From contig NZ_GL883084.1 of the NCBI RefSeq assembly GCF_000204035.1, positions 501,585 through 535,525 of the forward strand: a DNA stretch of 33,941 bases, read 5' to 3'. A program made the position numbers and the translations under genes. Positions 26,095-33,310 of this stretch are shown here, one piece after another. Positions within the stretch are counted from its first letter, which is position 1; each line of letters opens with the position of its first letter. The notes under the pieces were generated by a model, which was not told where the DNA came from, did not search any database, and saw only the letters and a list, made by a program, of their open reading frames with translations. The stretch comes from Brevundimonas diminuta ATCC 11568 (GTDB taxonomy: Bacteria > Pseudomonadota > Alphaproteobacteria > Caulobacterales > Caulobacteraceae).

Positions 26095-26171
26095 GCACCC
26101 GTAGCTCAGCTGGATAGAGCACCAGACTACGAATCTGGGGGTCAGGAGTTCGAATCTCTTCGGGTGCGCCA
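26095..26171 (+). tRNA. tRNA-Arg (anticodon ACG)
   Basis: A 77-nt cloverleaf. Acceptor stem GCACCCG pairs with CGGGTGC (26161-26167), followed by discriminator G and an encoded CCA. The D-arm is GCTC-AGCTGGATA-GAGC, the anticodon arm CCAGA-CTACGAA-TCTGG with anticodon ACG, the variable loop GGGTC, and the T-arm has TTCGAAT in its loop. A34 would be deaminated to inosine by TadA to read CGU/CGC/CGA. No integrase or element boundary is seen beside it. Confidence 0.97.
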
Positions 26172-26413
26172 TCTCTCCTTATCATGATGATGTAAGGCGA
26201 AACGGCCGTAATATGCGCCGTTCGCTCTGGCTGCGCGACGCACGACCCACGCCCTCCATCGCCAAGTTAATATAAAATCAACGTTTCTGCGCCTTGGCAG
26301 GAACGACCGTCGCATTGTGGCCGTTTCTTGTCCGGAGGAACGCCTGAGATGGTGTGCGAGAGGGACGGAAGCCGGACCGCCGGAGGTGGTGGGTCGCGCC
26401 TGCCCGCAAGGGC

Positions 26414-27169
26414 ATGGTGACGCGCGCGGTCAGCGTGCGCCGTTCCGTATCCGCGCCGGCCGATCTGGCCGCCCTGCGCAATCTCGCCTCCATCACCCGA
26501 CTGAGCGATGAAGAACGCGCCCTGATCCGACGGTTGTGCGTGTTTCAGGAGGCCGTGCCCGCGGGCCAGCCTTTCGATCCCGACGGCCGAGCCGCCTCGC
26601 CGCGCCTGATCCTGAGCGGATGGGCGTGCCGCCAACGCATCCTGGCCGACGGTCAGCGCCAGATCTTCGGCTTCCTGCTGCCCGGAGATTCCGTAGGGCT
26701 GAGCCTTGATCCGCGTCCGCTGGACGAGACGACCATCATCGCCCTGACGCGGGTCGAATATGTCGACGCCCTGATGCTGCGCGAGATCCTGGCGCTTCAA
26801 GACCCGCGCCACGATCGGCTGCGCCGCGCCCTGGCGACGTCGCGCCGATACGAGGAAACCTGCCTGCTGAACCATGTGGTGCGGCTGGGCCGGCAATCCG
26901 CCCAGGCGCGTCTGGCCCACCTGCTGCTGGAGTTGCGCGACCGGCTGCAGCGCGCCGGGCTGTGCACCAGCGACCGCCTGCACCTGCCGCTGACCCAGGA
27001 GACCCTGGCCGACGCCCTGGGGCTGAGCCTGGTCCATGTCAGCCGCACGCTGGGCCAGATGCGGCGCGGGCGGCTGATCGCCATGCAGAGCGGCTGGGTC
27101 ACCCTTCTGGACGAGGCCCATCTGCGCGCCGCCAGCGACTATGGCGTCGACGACCACGCCCTTCACTGA
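26414..27169 (+). CDS. Crp/Fnr-family transcriptional regulator
   Basis: 251 residues from ATG 26414. The N-terminal cyclic-nucleotide-binding-like beta-roll (about 15-130) includes LSGWACRQRILADGQRQIFGFLLPGDSVGL. A long dimerisation helix follows, then the C-terminal winged helix-turn-helix (about 180-235) with LTQETLADALGLSLVHVSRTLGQMRRGRLI as recognition unit. There is no N-terminal four-cysteine Fe-S cluster, so it is not an O2-sensing Fnr, and the cAMP-site Arg-Ser pair is not evident, so its signal is unknown. The frame is open to 26354 upstream; GTG 26417 is another possible start. It precedes the FapF-like gene by 31 bp on the same strand and probably shares its transcript, so it is the natural candidate regulator of the amyloid locus. 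Confidence 0.88.
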   Translation: MVTRAVSVRRSVSAPADLAALRNLASITRLSDEERALIRRLCVFQEAVPAGQPFDPDGRAASPRLILSGWACRQRILADGQRQIFGFLLPGDSVGLSLDPRPLDETTIIALTRVEYVDALMLREILALQDPRHDRLRRALATSRRYEETCLLNHVVRLGRQSAQARLAHLLLELRDRLQRAGLCTSDRLHLPLTQETLADALGLSLVHVSRTLGQMRRGRLIAMQSGWVTLLDEAHLRAASDYGVDDHALH

Positions 27170-27200
27170 AACCCGAACGAAAAGAGAGAGAGCGAGCGTC

Positions 27201-28550
27201 ATGAGCCCCCACCGACAACCGTCTCGGCCCCGCCCGCCTCTTTCACCGCATCGACCGCCGCGCCGGACCGGGTCCACGCTGCGAATGATCGGCGCCTCGG
27301 TCGCCATGGCGGCCCTGCTGGCCCCCGGCGCCGCCCTGGCCCAGGACGAAGAGCTGGCGGCGCGGGTCGCGCGGCTGGAAGCTCTGGTCATCGAGCAGCA
27401 ACGCCGTATCGAGGCGCAGGAAGCCCTGTTGAACGAACGCGCCGCCATGGCGCCGCCGTCCGTCGATCCGCGCTGGCAGGTGCAGACCGACGCCTCGGGC
27501 CGAGCGGTCTTCGCAGATCGAACCCTGAACCAGTTGCGCGCCGGCCAGCAGGTCGCCAGCACCATCGCGCCCAACGGTCCGGCCCAACCGACCCTGCCCC
27601 CGAGCGAAGCCCCGCCGCCGCCCGCGCCCGAGGTGCGGCGCGAGCAGCTGGCCGCCATTCCCGAAGGCATCGCCGTGCTGAGCCAACCGGGCAAATTCAC
27701 CCTGGACGTCTCGACCGAGTACACGCGCTCCAGCGCCAACCGCCTGGTGTTCCGAGGCATCGAGATCGTGCCCGGCGTGCAGATCGGGGTGATCGAGGCC
27801 AATGAGGCGGATCGCGACACCGGCGTCGTCACCCTGGCCGGGAAATACGGCATCGGGCCGCGCATGGAAGCGGAGCTGCGCGTGCCCTACGTCTGGCGCA
27901 ACGACACCATCACCACCGTGCAGCAGCGCGACGAAGCGGTGACGCGGACCATCGACCTGAGCGGCGACGGCGTCGGCGACGTCGAAGCGGCCCTGCGCTA
28001 TCAGATCAACGGCGGCGAGCGCGGACGCCCCATCTTCATCGCCGGCCTAAGGGTCAAGAGCGACACGGGCGAAGGACCGTTCGACATCGATCGCGACGAG
28101 TTCGGCATCGCCACCCGCCTGGCCACAGGCTCGGGATTCTGGGGTGTCGAGCCCAGCATCAGCTTCCTGTACCCCAGCGATCCGGCGGTCATTTTCGGCA
28201 GCCTGAGCTACTTCGCCCACCTGCCGCGCGACATCAACAAGACCGAGGGCGAGATCCGCATCGGCGAGGTCGATCCCGGCGACGCCATCGGCCTGTCGAT
28301 CGGTTTCGGCTTCTCGCTGAACCCGCGCTTCTCCTTCTCGCTGGGCTACAAGCACAACTACATTCGGCCGACGACGAGCGAGTTGAACGACATCACCGAA
28401 AAGTCCGATGCGCTTCAGGTCGGCGCCCTGCAGTTCGGCATGTCCTACCTGCTGAACGACCGCTACAGCCTGAACGGCAATTTCGAGTTCGGCGTGACCG
28501 AGGATGCGCCGGACATGCGCTTCATCCTGCGCCTGCCGATCGTCTTCTGA
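27201..28550 (+). CDS. FapF-like outer-membrane secretion barrel with N-terminal coiled coil
   Basis: 449 residues. A basic, Pro/Arg-rich n-region leads into a signal peptide (MIGASVAMAALLAPGAALA, cleavage near residue 47). A short coiled coil follows (about 50-82: ELAARVARLEALVIEQQRR) and then a Pro/Ala-rich linker (about 122-145). The rest is beta-barrel (about 165-449), with strands such as GKFTLDVSTEYTRSS, RMEAELRVPYVWRND and FGFSLNPRFSFSLGYKHNYI, and a terminal Phe (RLPIVF) as BAM signal. Coiled coil plus linker plus barrel is the architecture of FapF, the trimeric channel that exports Pseudomonas Fap amyloid subunits. The start could instead be ATG 27285, giving a shorter leader. It follows the Crp/Fnr gene and converges on the C39/amyloid operon. 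Family call is by architecture, not by alignment. Confidence 0.72.
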   Translation: MSPHRQPSRPRPPLSPHRPPRRTGSTLRMIGASVAMAALLAPGAALAQDEELAARVARLEALVIEQQRRIEAQEALLNERAAMAPPSVDPRWQVQTDASGRAVFADRTLNQLRAGQQVASTIAPNGPAQPTLPPSEAPPPPAPEVRREQLAAIPEGIAVLSQPGKFTLDVSTEYTRSSANRLVFRGIEIVPGVQIGVIEANEADRDTGVVTLAGKYGIGPRMEAELRVPYVWRNDTITTVQQRDEAVTRTIDLSGDGVGDVEAALRYQINGGERGRPIFIAGLRVKSDTGEGPFDIDRDEFGIATRLATGSGFWGVEPSISFLYPSDPAVIFGSLSYFAHLPRDINKTEGEIRIGEVDPGDAIGLSIGFGFSLNPRFSFSLGYKHNYIRPTTSELNDITEKSDALQVGALQFGMSYLLNDRYSLNGNFEFGVTEDAPDMRFILRLPIVF

Positions 28551-28559
28551 CATGAAGAA

Positions 28560-28581
28560 GGGGCCGCCCGACGGCGGCCCC
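28560..28581. terminator. hairpin between the convergent FapF-like gene and the C39 operon
   Basis: GGGGCCGCC (28560-28568) and GGCGGCCCC (28573-28581) form a perfect 9-bp stem with a CGAC loop between the two convergent stops. On the minus strand it is followed by TTCTTC. Neither side has a long T-run; it may act in both directions. Confidence 0.6.
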
Positions 28582-28603
28582 TGAGAGACTCGAACGCTGC
28601 GGC

Positions 28604-29296
28604 CTAGAAGCCGCCCAGACTTCTGAGTCCGGCCCAGTCAATGTCGCGGGCGATGTTCGATCCGTAGTTGTGCATCTGACTGTTGGTCTGGATCGTCGCC
28701 AGGTCAGGCAGGACCAGGTTCAGCTCCATGTCCTGGCGGATGTTGCGATTATCGGCGTTGTTGATGATCAGGTTCTGCAACTGGCTGGTCGTGATGTTGT
28801 GCAGGATCGCCGTCGCGCCCGAGCCGTCCACCACCGCCACCCCGCCGGTGTTGCTCAATCCGCGAAGGTCGATGCCGCCCGCCACCAGGCTGGCCATAGC
28901 GCCTGCCAGATCAGCCACGCCGGGGACGTTGTGCTGAACCTGCTGACTTACGGGTCCGGTCGGCGTCCAGGTCAGTTGCGTCTGAAGAGCCAGCTGATCG
29001 TTCACATAGGAACGGACCACCACGCCGAAACCGAAGGTGAAGCCTCCCGCCGTCATGAAGCCGCCACGCGCCTCGGACATGTCCGCGTCCGTCATGATCT
29101 GAGGCCCGCGCATGACCTCGACCGGCGTAGCAACCGGCGATGGCGCCGCCGACGGCGGGGTCGCGAAGGGCTCCAGAGAGGCGTCACCGACAAGCTCGGC
29201 GGCGAAGGCGACGGATTCGGCCGAGACCGGCGCCGCCAGACTGACCGGCGCCAGGCAGGTCATGACGAGCAGAATGCTTGAACGCGCGCGTCTCAT
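28604..29296 (-). CDS. secreted protein of the amyloid locus with GG-type leader motif (FapE-like position)
   Basis: 230 residues. The signal peptide is MRRARSSILLVMTCLAPVSLAAPVSA. After a Pro/Ala-rich stretch comes IMTDADMSEARGG (residues 67-79), which fits the double-glycine leader pattern (hydrophobic at -12, acidic at -8, hydrophobic at -7, small/hydrophobic at -4, GG at -2/-1). The remainder is glycine- and beta-rich (GGFTFGFGVVVRSYVN), then NITTSQLQNLIINNADNRNI and RQDMELNLVLPDLATIQ. This last part resembles the N-x-G/D-N-x-N-x-x-Q motif of the other secreted proteins in the operon. GAGG eight bases upstream supports ATG 29296, 5 bp after the C39 gene. Gene order (fibre, small protein, C39, this) parallels fapB/C-D-E, so FapE is the closest analogue. 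No catalytic residues seen. Confidence 0.7.
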   Translation of the reverse strand: MRRARSSILLVMTCLAPVSLAAPVSAESVAFAAELVGDASLEPFATPPSAAPSPVATPVEVMRGPQIMTDADMSEARGGFMTAGGFTFGFGVVVRSYVNDQLALQTQLTWTPTGPVSQQVQHNVPGVADLAGAMASLVAGGIDLRGLSNTGGVAVVDGSGATAILHNITTSQLQNLIINNADNRNIRQDMELNLVLPDLATIQTNSQMHNYGSNIARDIDWAGLRSLGGF

Positions 29297-29301
29297 GGTC
29301 G

Positions 29302-30033
29302 TCACCTCAGATAGGGATCGAGGGAGAAACGCGTCGTCACTTGATACAGCGGCGGCAACTCCCGCGTCAGTTCCGCCAAGGACATGGGCTGAAGCGCCTG
29401 CCCCGGCCGCGACCGGTTCCAGATGCGCCACTCCTCGGCGTCGTTGAAGGTGTCCGCCGGCTGGCGGACGACGAAGGCGACTCCATTCCACATGGCGGTG
29501 AACTGGTCGCGCGAATAGATCTTCAGGCCCAGGGCCGGATCGCCGACCAGGACATGGCCCGCGTCATCGCCCTTGAAGACCACGAAATGTTTGTAGCCGG
29601 CCGTGTCGATCATCACGATGGCCGGAGCGTTCATCTCGATCAGCTCGTCCAGGCTGAGCCGGAAGCCGTCGGCGGGATAGCCGCGCGCGTCGAGGTAGCG
29701 CTTCATGTCCAGCAGGGAGAAGCCGACGCGGCGGATGGTCTCCTGATCCCCGTCGGCGAACATGGCGCGGAACACCTGAGCCTCGCCGACATCGCGGCCG
29801 TAGTGATGGCGCAAAAGGGTGGCCAGAGCCGCCGAGCCGCAGCTGAAGTCGTACTGCTGGCGCACCACGGTGCGGAACGGCAGGTCGCGATAGCTGACCA
29901 CCTTCACTCGGCCCGCGGCGGGACCGTTGTTCAGCAGGATCTCGGCCTGGGCCGAAGCCGCAGACAGGGCCGGCAAACCCGCCACGGCGGCCAGGCCCAG
30001 GTTGAGCAGAAGCCGGGCGGACGAGCGTGTCAC
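29302..30033 (-). CDS. periplasmic C39-family cysteine peptidase (FapD-like)
   Basis: 243 residues with signal peptide (LNLGLAAVAGLPALSAASAQA, cleavage near 30), so exported rather than fused to an ABC transporter. The papain-like core has the nucleophile Cys in QQYDFSCGSAALATLL (about residue 65) and GFSLLDMKRYLDARGYPADG. The catalytic His is in GYKHFVVFKGDD and the Asp in HVLVGDPALGLKIYS. This combination, including the GFSLLDMKRYL block, is what I expect of FapD, the C39 protease of fap operons. It should cleave after double-glycine-like motifs in secreted partners. The start is GTG at 30033, overlapping the preceding stop as GTGA, so it is translationally coupled. About 40 extra residues (from PADTFNDAEEW) follow the core. 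Confidence 0.9.
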   Translation of the reverse strand: MTRSSARLLLNLGLAAVAGLPALSAASAQAEILLNNGPAAGRVKVVSYRDLPFRTVVRQQYDFSCGSAALATLLRHHYGRDVGEAQVFRAMFADGDQETIRRVGFSLLDMKRYLDARGYPADGFRLSLDELIEMNAPAIVMIDTAGYKHFVVFKGDDAGHVLVGDPALGLKIYSRDQFTAMWNGVAFVVRQPADTFNDAEEWRIWNRSRPGQALQPMSLAELTRELPPLYQVTTRFSLDPYLR

Positions 30034-30431
30034 GGGTTCGGAGCCGTCGTCACGATATTGATCGTGATCGCGCCTTGCAGGTTGTTGTTGTTGCCGCTGT
30101 TCATGACGAAATTGCCGATGCCGTTGAAACCGGAAAAGGCGTTGGCGTCGATACGCATCCCGCCCGTCGTCACGGTGTTGGCGTTGACGCTGTTGCCGCT
30201 GTTGGTCGCCTGCAGCAGTTGGTCGCTGGCGATGACCACCGACGACGCGCCCTGACGGCCGTGCAACGCATCCAGTTCGTCAACAGCCAGCGACCGCGGC
30301 CCTGTGGCGGCGGTTGAAGCGTCAACGGGAGCCGGAGCGACAATGATGAAAGGCGGAGGGGGCGTCGGCGGAGAGGCCGAATTCGGATCGGCCGCCCCCA
30401 GCAACGCCAGGGTCGACAGAATGCTGAGCAT
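30030..30431 (-). CDS. small secreted Asn-rich protein of the amyloid locus
   Basis: 133 residues. A short hydrophobic N-terminus (MLSILSTLALLGAA) is followed by a Pro-rich segment (SPPTPPPPFIIVAPAPVD). Residues 48-61 (LAVDELDALHGRQG) fit a C39 leader if the cleavage pair is GR instead of GG: Leu at -12, Glu -8, Leu -7, Leu -4. The C-terminal half is Asn-rich and beta-prone: LLQATNSGNSVNANTVTTGG, then DANAFSGFNGIGNFVMNSG and NNNNLQGAITINIV. The last block matches AFAGFAGIQTVSNNTG of the putative fibre protein. GGGAGGG lies just before ATG 30431. It overlaps the C39 gene by 4 bp. It could be a minor fibre subunit, nucleator or chaperone; no known family is recognised with confidence. Confidence 0.78.
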   Translation of the reverse strand: MLSILSTLALLGAADPNSASPPTPPPPFIIVAPAPVDASTAATGPRSLAVDELDALHGRQGASSVVIASDQLLQATNSGNSVNANTVTTGGMRIDANAFSGFNGIGNFVMNSGNNNNLQGAITINIVTTAPNP

Positions 30432-30454
30432 GGTTCCCTCCCAGGAAAAAGGAG

Positions 30455-30482
30455 TTCGGCGGCCGGAGGACCGGCCGCCGAA
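30455..30482 (-). terminator. hairpin/attenuator between the fibre gene and its accessory genes
   Basis: A perfect 12-bp stem TTCGGCGGCCGG/CCGGCCGCCGAA (30455-30466 with 30471-30482) with a 4-nt loop starts 8 bp after the 30491 stop. On the transcript strand it is followed by CTCC and five T (30446-30450). The T-run is offset by four bases, so termination is probably partial. This would give much more fibre mRNA than downstream mRNA. The stem may also protect the upstream 3' end. Confidence 0.75.
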
Positions 30483-30490
30483 ACGAAGGC

Positions 30491-31168
30491 TTAGTTACCG
30501 CCGCCGTTGCCGAAGGTGACGTTGGCGTTGGCGCTGATCGCCGTGGCCGCCTGACCAACCGAAGCCAGGCCGGTGTTGTTGCTCACCGTCTGGATGCCCG
30601 CGAAGCCTGCGAAGGCGCCGCCGCTCTGGTTGATGTCGCCGGTGCGAATCCGGCCGTTCTGCCGACCGTCATTGTCTTCCGACATGTCGAAGCTCAGGTT
30701 GCTGACGTTGGCGCTGAGCTCCTGCATGTTCAGGGACACACGGATGTCGCCGATATTGGTGGAGTTGTCGTTACCCGAGTCATTCACCGAATTGTCGTTG
30801 AAGGAGTCAGAGACCCCCAACTCCAGGTTGGTGTTGGTCGAGTTGTCAGTATTGGTCGAGTTGTCCGTATTGAACGAGTCGTCGACGCCCAGCTCCAGAT
30901 TGGTGTTGGTGGAGTTGTCCGAATTATCGTTCAACGAATCCGAAATGCCCACATCCAGGTCCGTGGAGTTGTCGGTGTTGAACGAGTCATCAACGTCCAC
31001 GTCCACATCAGTATCGGTGCTGTTGCCGCCGCTGTTGTAGGAGTCGGTCGCCGTGGTGTTGCCGCCGACCGCACCGTTCGGACCGCTCGAGGACTGAGCC
31101 TGAGCCATGCCCGCAAAAGCCAGAGCCCCAGCCAGGACCGCAGCAGACGTCATTAGTTTGGCACGCAT
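30491..31168 (-). CDS. repetitive acidic secreted protein, candidate functional-amyloid subunit
   Basis: 225 residues. Signal peptide MRAKLMTSAAVLAGALAFAGMAQA (cleavage about 24/25). The mature chain has no Cys or Trp, one Tyr, and is dominated by Asp, Asn, Ser, Thr and Gly. Residues 41-144 form about five imperfect repeats of 16-25 residues with consensus (S/D)DS(F/L/Y)N..NSTNTNLELGV. A spacer with SLNMQELSANVSNLSFDM follows. The C-terminal block DINQSGGAFAGFAGIQTVSN, then NTGLASVGQAATAIS, is shared in form with the small protein next door. Secreted low-complexity repeats beside a C39 peptidase and a FapF-like barrel are the profile of FapB/FapC. The start at 31168 has GGAGG seven bases upstream. 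That SD lies in a hairpin. Amyloid formation itself is inferred. Confidence 0.8.
   Translation of the reverse strand: MRAKLMTSAAVLAGALAFAGMAQAQSSSGPNGAVGGNTTATDSYNSGGNSTDTDVDVDVDDSFNTDNSTDLDVGISDSLNDNSDNSTNTNLELGVDDSFNTDNSTNTDNSTNTNLELGVSDSFNDNSVNDSGNDNSTNIGDIRVSLNMQELSANVSNLSFDMSEDNDGRQNGRIRTGDINQSGGAFAGFAGIQTVSNNTGLASVGQAATAISANANVTFGNGGGN
30737..31048 (-). repeat. tandem imperfect repeats coding the Asp/Asn/Ser/Thr units
   Basis: The repeats correspond to residues 41-144 of the fibre candidate. Units in order: TDSYNSGGNSTDTDVDVDV, DDSFNTDNSTDLDVGI, SDSLNDNSDNSTNTNLELGV, DDSFNTDNS-TNTDNS-TNTNLELGV, and SDSFNDNSVNDSGNDNST. The DNA is also repetitive (recurring TTGGTGTTGGTSGAGTTGTC and AACGARTCRTC on plus), so unit number may vary by slippage between strains. 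Confidence 0.85.
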
Positions 31169-31175
31169 TTCCTTG

Positions 31176-31201
31176 CCTCCAATCAAAGGTGATTAAGGAG
31201 G
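31176..31201 (-). promoter_or_regulatory. hairpin sequestering the Shine-Dalgarno of the fibre gene
   Basis: On the transcript CCTCC-TT-AATCA-CCTT-TGATT-GGAGG can fold into a 10-bp stem with a 2-nt bulge and a CCTT loop. The 3' strand GGAGG (31176-31180) is the ribosome binding site, seven bases before ATG 31168. Opening of this stem by temperature, a protein, an sRNA or the ribosome would gate translation. Confidence 0.6.
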
Positions 31202-31314
31202 CTCCTCCACCTCCGAAGGCCGAAATCGTCGAATGACACGGGTCGTTCCCCTTAAGAGAACCCCTGATTTTCCTCGAGAATTCGTACACTCCGGCCATCT
31301 TGCGGGAGAAGATC

Positions 31315-31371
31315 TGATCAAATGGAGTGGAGCCCTGAGGCCAGGACGCTCGACATCCCGTCATTTGATCA
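31315..31371. repeat. inverted pair of TGATCAAATG sites in the fibre-gene/lepA intergenic region
   Basis: TGATCAAATG (31315-31324) and CATTTGATCA (31362-31371) are exact inverted copies, each containing the palindrome TGATCA, with 37 bp between the arms. They lie in the 330-bp divergent region between the fibre gene and lepA, about 150-200 bp upstream of the fibre ATG and 130-180 bp upstream of lepA. They could be operator half-sites for a looping regulator. Apart from these and the SD hairpin I see no gene in 31169-31498. Confidence 0.55.
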
Positions 31372-31498
31372 AAAGACCACCCAGAATAAAGTTGGCGAAG
31401 TCGTGACTTTTTTAAGGCATGCGCGCCGTAGCGGTTCGAGTCTCCGCTCAACGGCTCCCGTGGCGCAATCGCTCCGGCCGTGCTACGCGCGCCGAACC

Positions 31499-33307
<1,809 letters not shown>

Positions 33308-33310
33308 GGA

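Noticed and set aside
24239-26104. 621-codon open frame antisense to ggt
   Set aside because: Arg/His/Gln-rich mirror frame; Ggt motifs are complete on the minus strand.
26095-26171. tRNA-Arg as attachment site of an integrated element that carries the amyloid locus
   Set aside because: No integrase and no downstream repeat of the tRNA 3' end could be seen in the window.
26213-26275. 20-codon plus-strand ORF after tRNA-Arg
   Set aside because: No Shine-Dalgarno, Arg-rich random composition.
26267-26281. FNR-like TTAAT-N5-ATCAA upstream of the Crp/Fnr gene
   Set aside because: Spacer is 5 rather than 4 and the left half departs from TTGAT; could be chance in the only AT-rich patch there.
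26267-27865. Long minus-strand open frame across the Crp/Fnr and FapF-like genes
   Set aside because: No domain signatures; the plus-strand frames have a helix-turn-helix, a signal peptide and a barrel.
30737-31048. CRISPR-like array
   Set aside because: Repeats are imperfect, in frame and inside a coding sequence with signal peptide; no unique spacers.
31154-31178. Sigma-54-like TGGCACG ... TTGC on the plus strand
   Set aside because: The gap is seven bases instead of the required four, and it overlaps the start of the minus-strand fibre gene.
31322-31498. N-terminal extension of LepA
   Set aside because: Frame is open but lacks family similarity and contains the TGATCAAATG inverted repeat; ATG 31499 is the canonical start.
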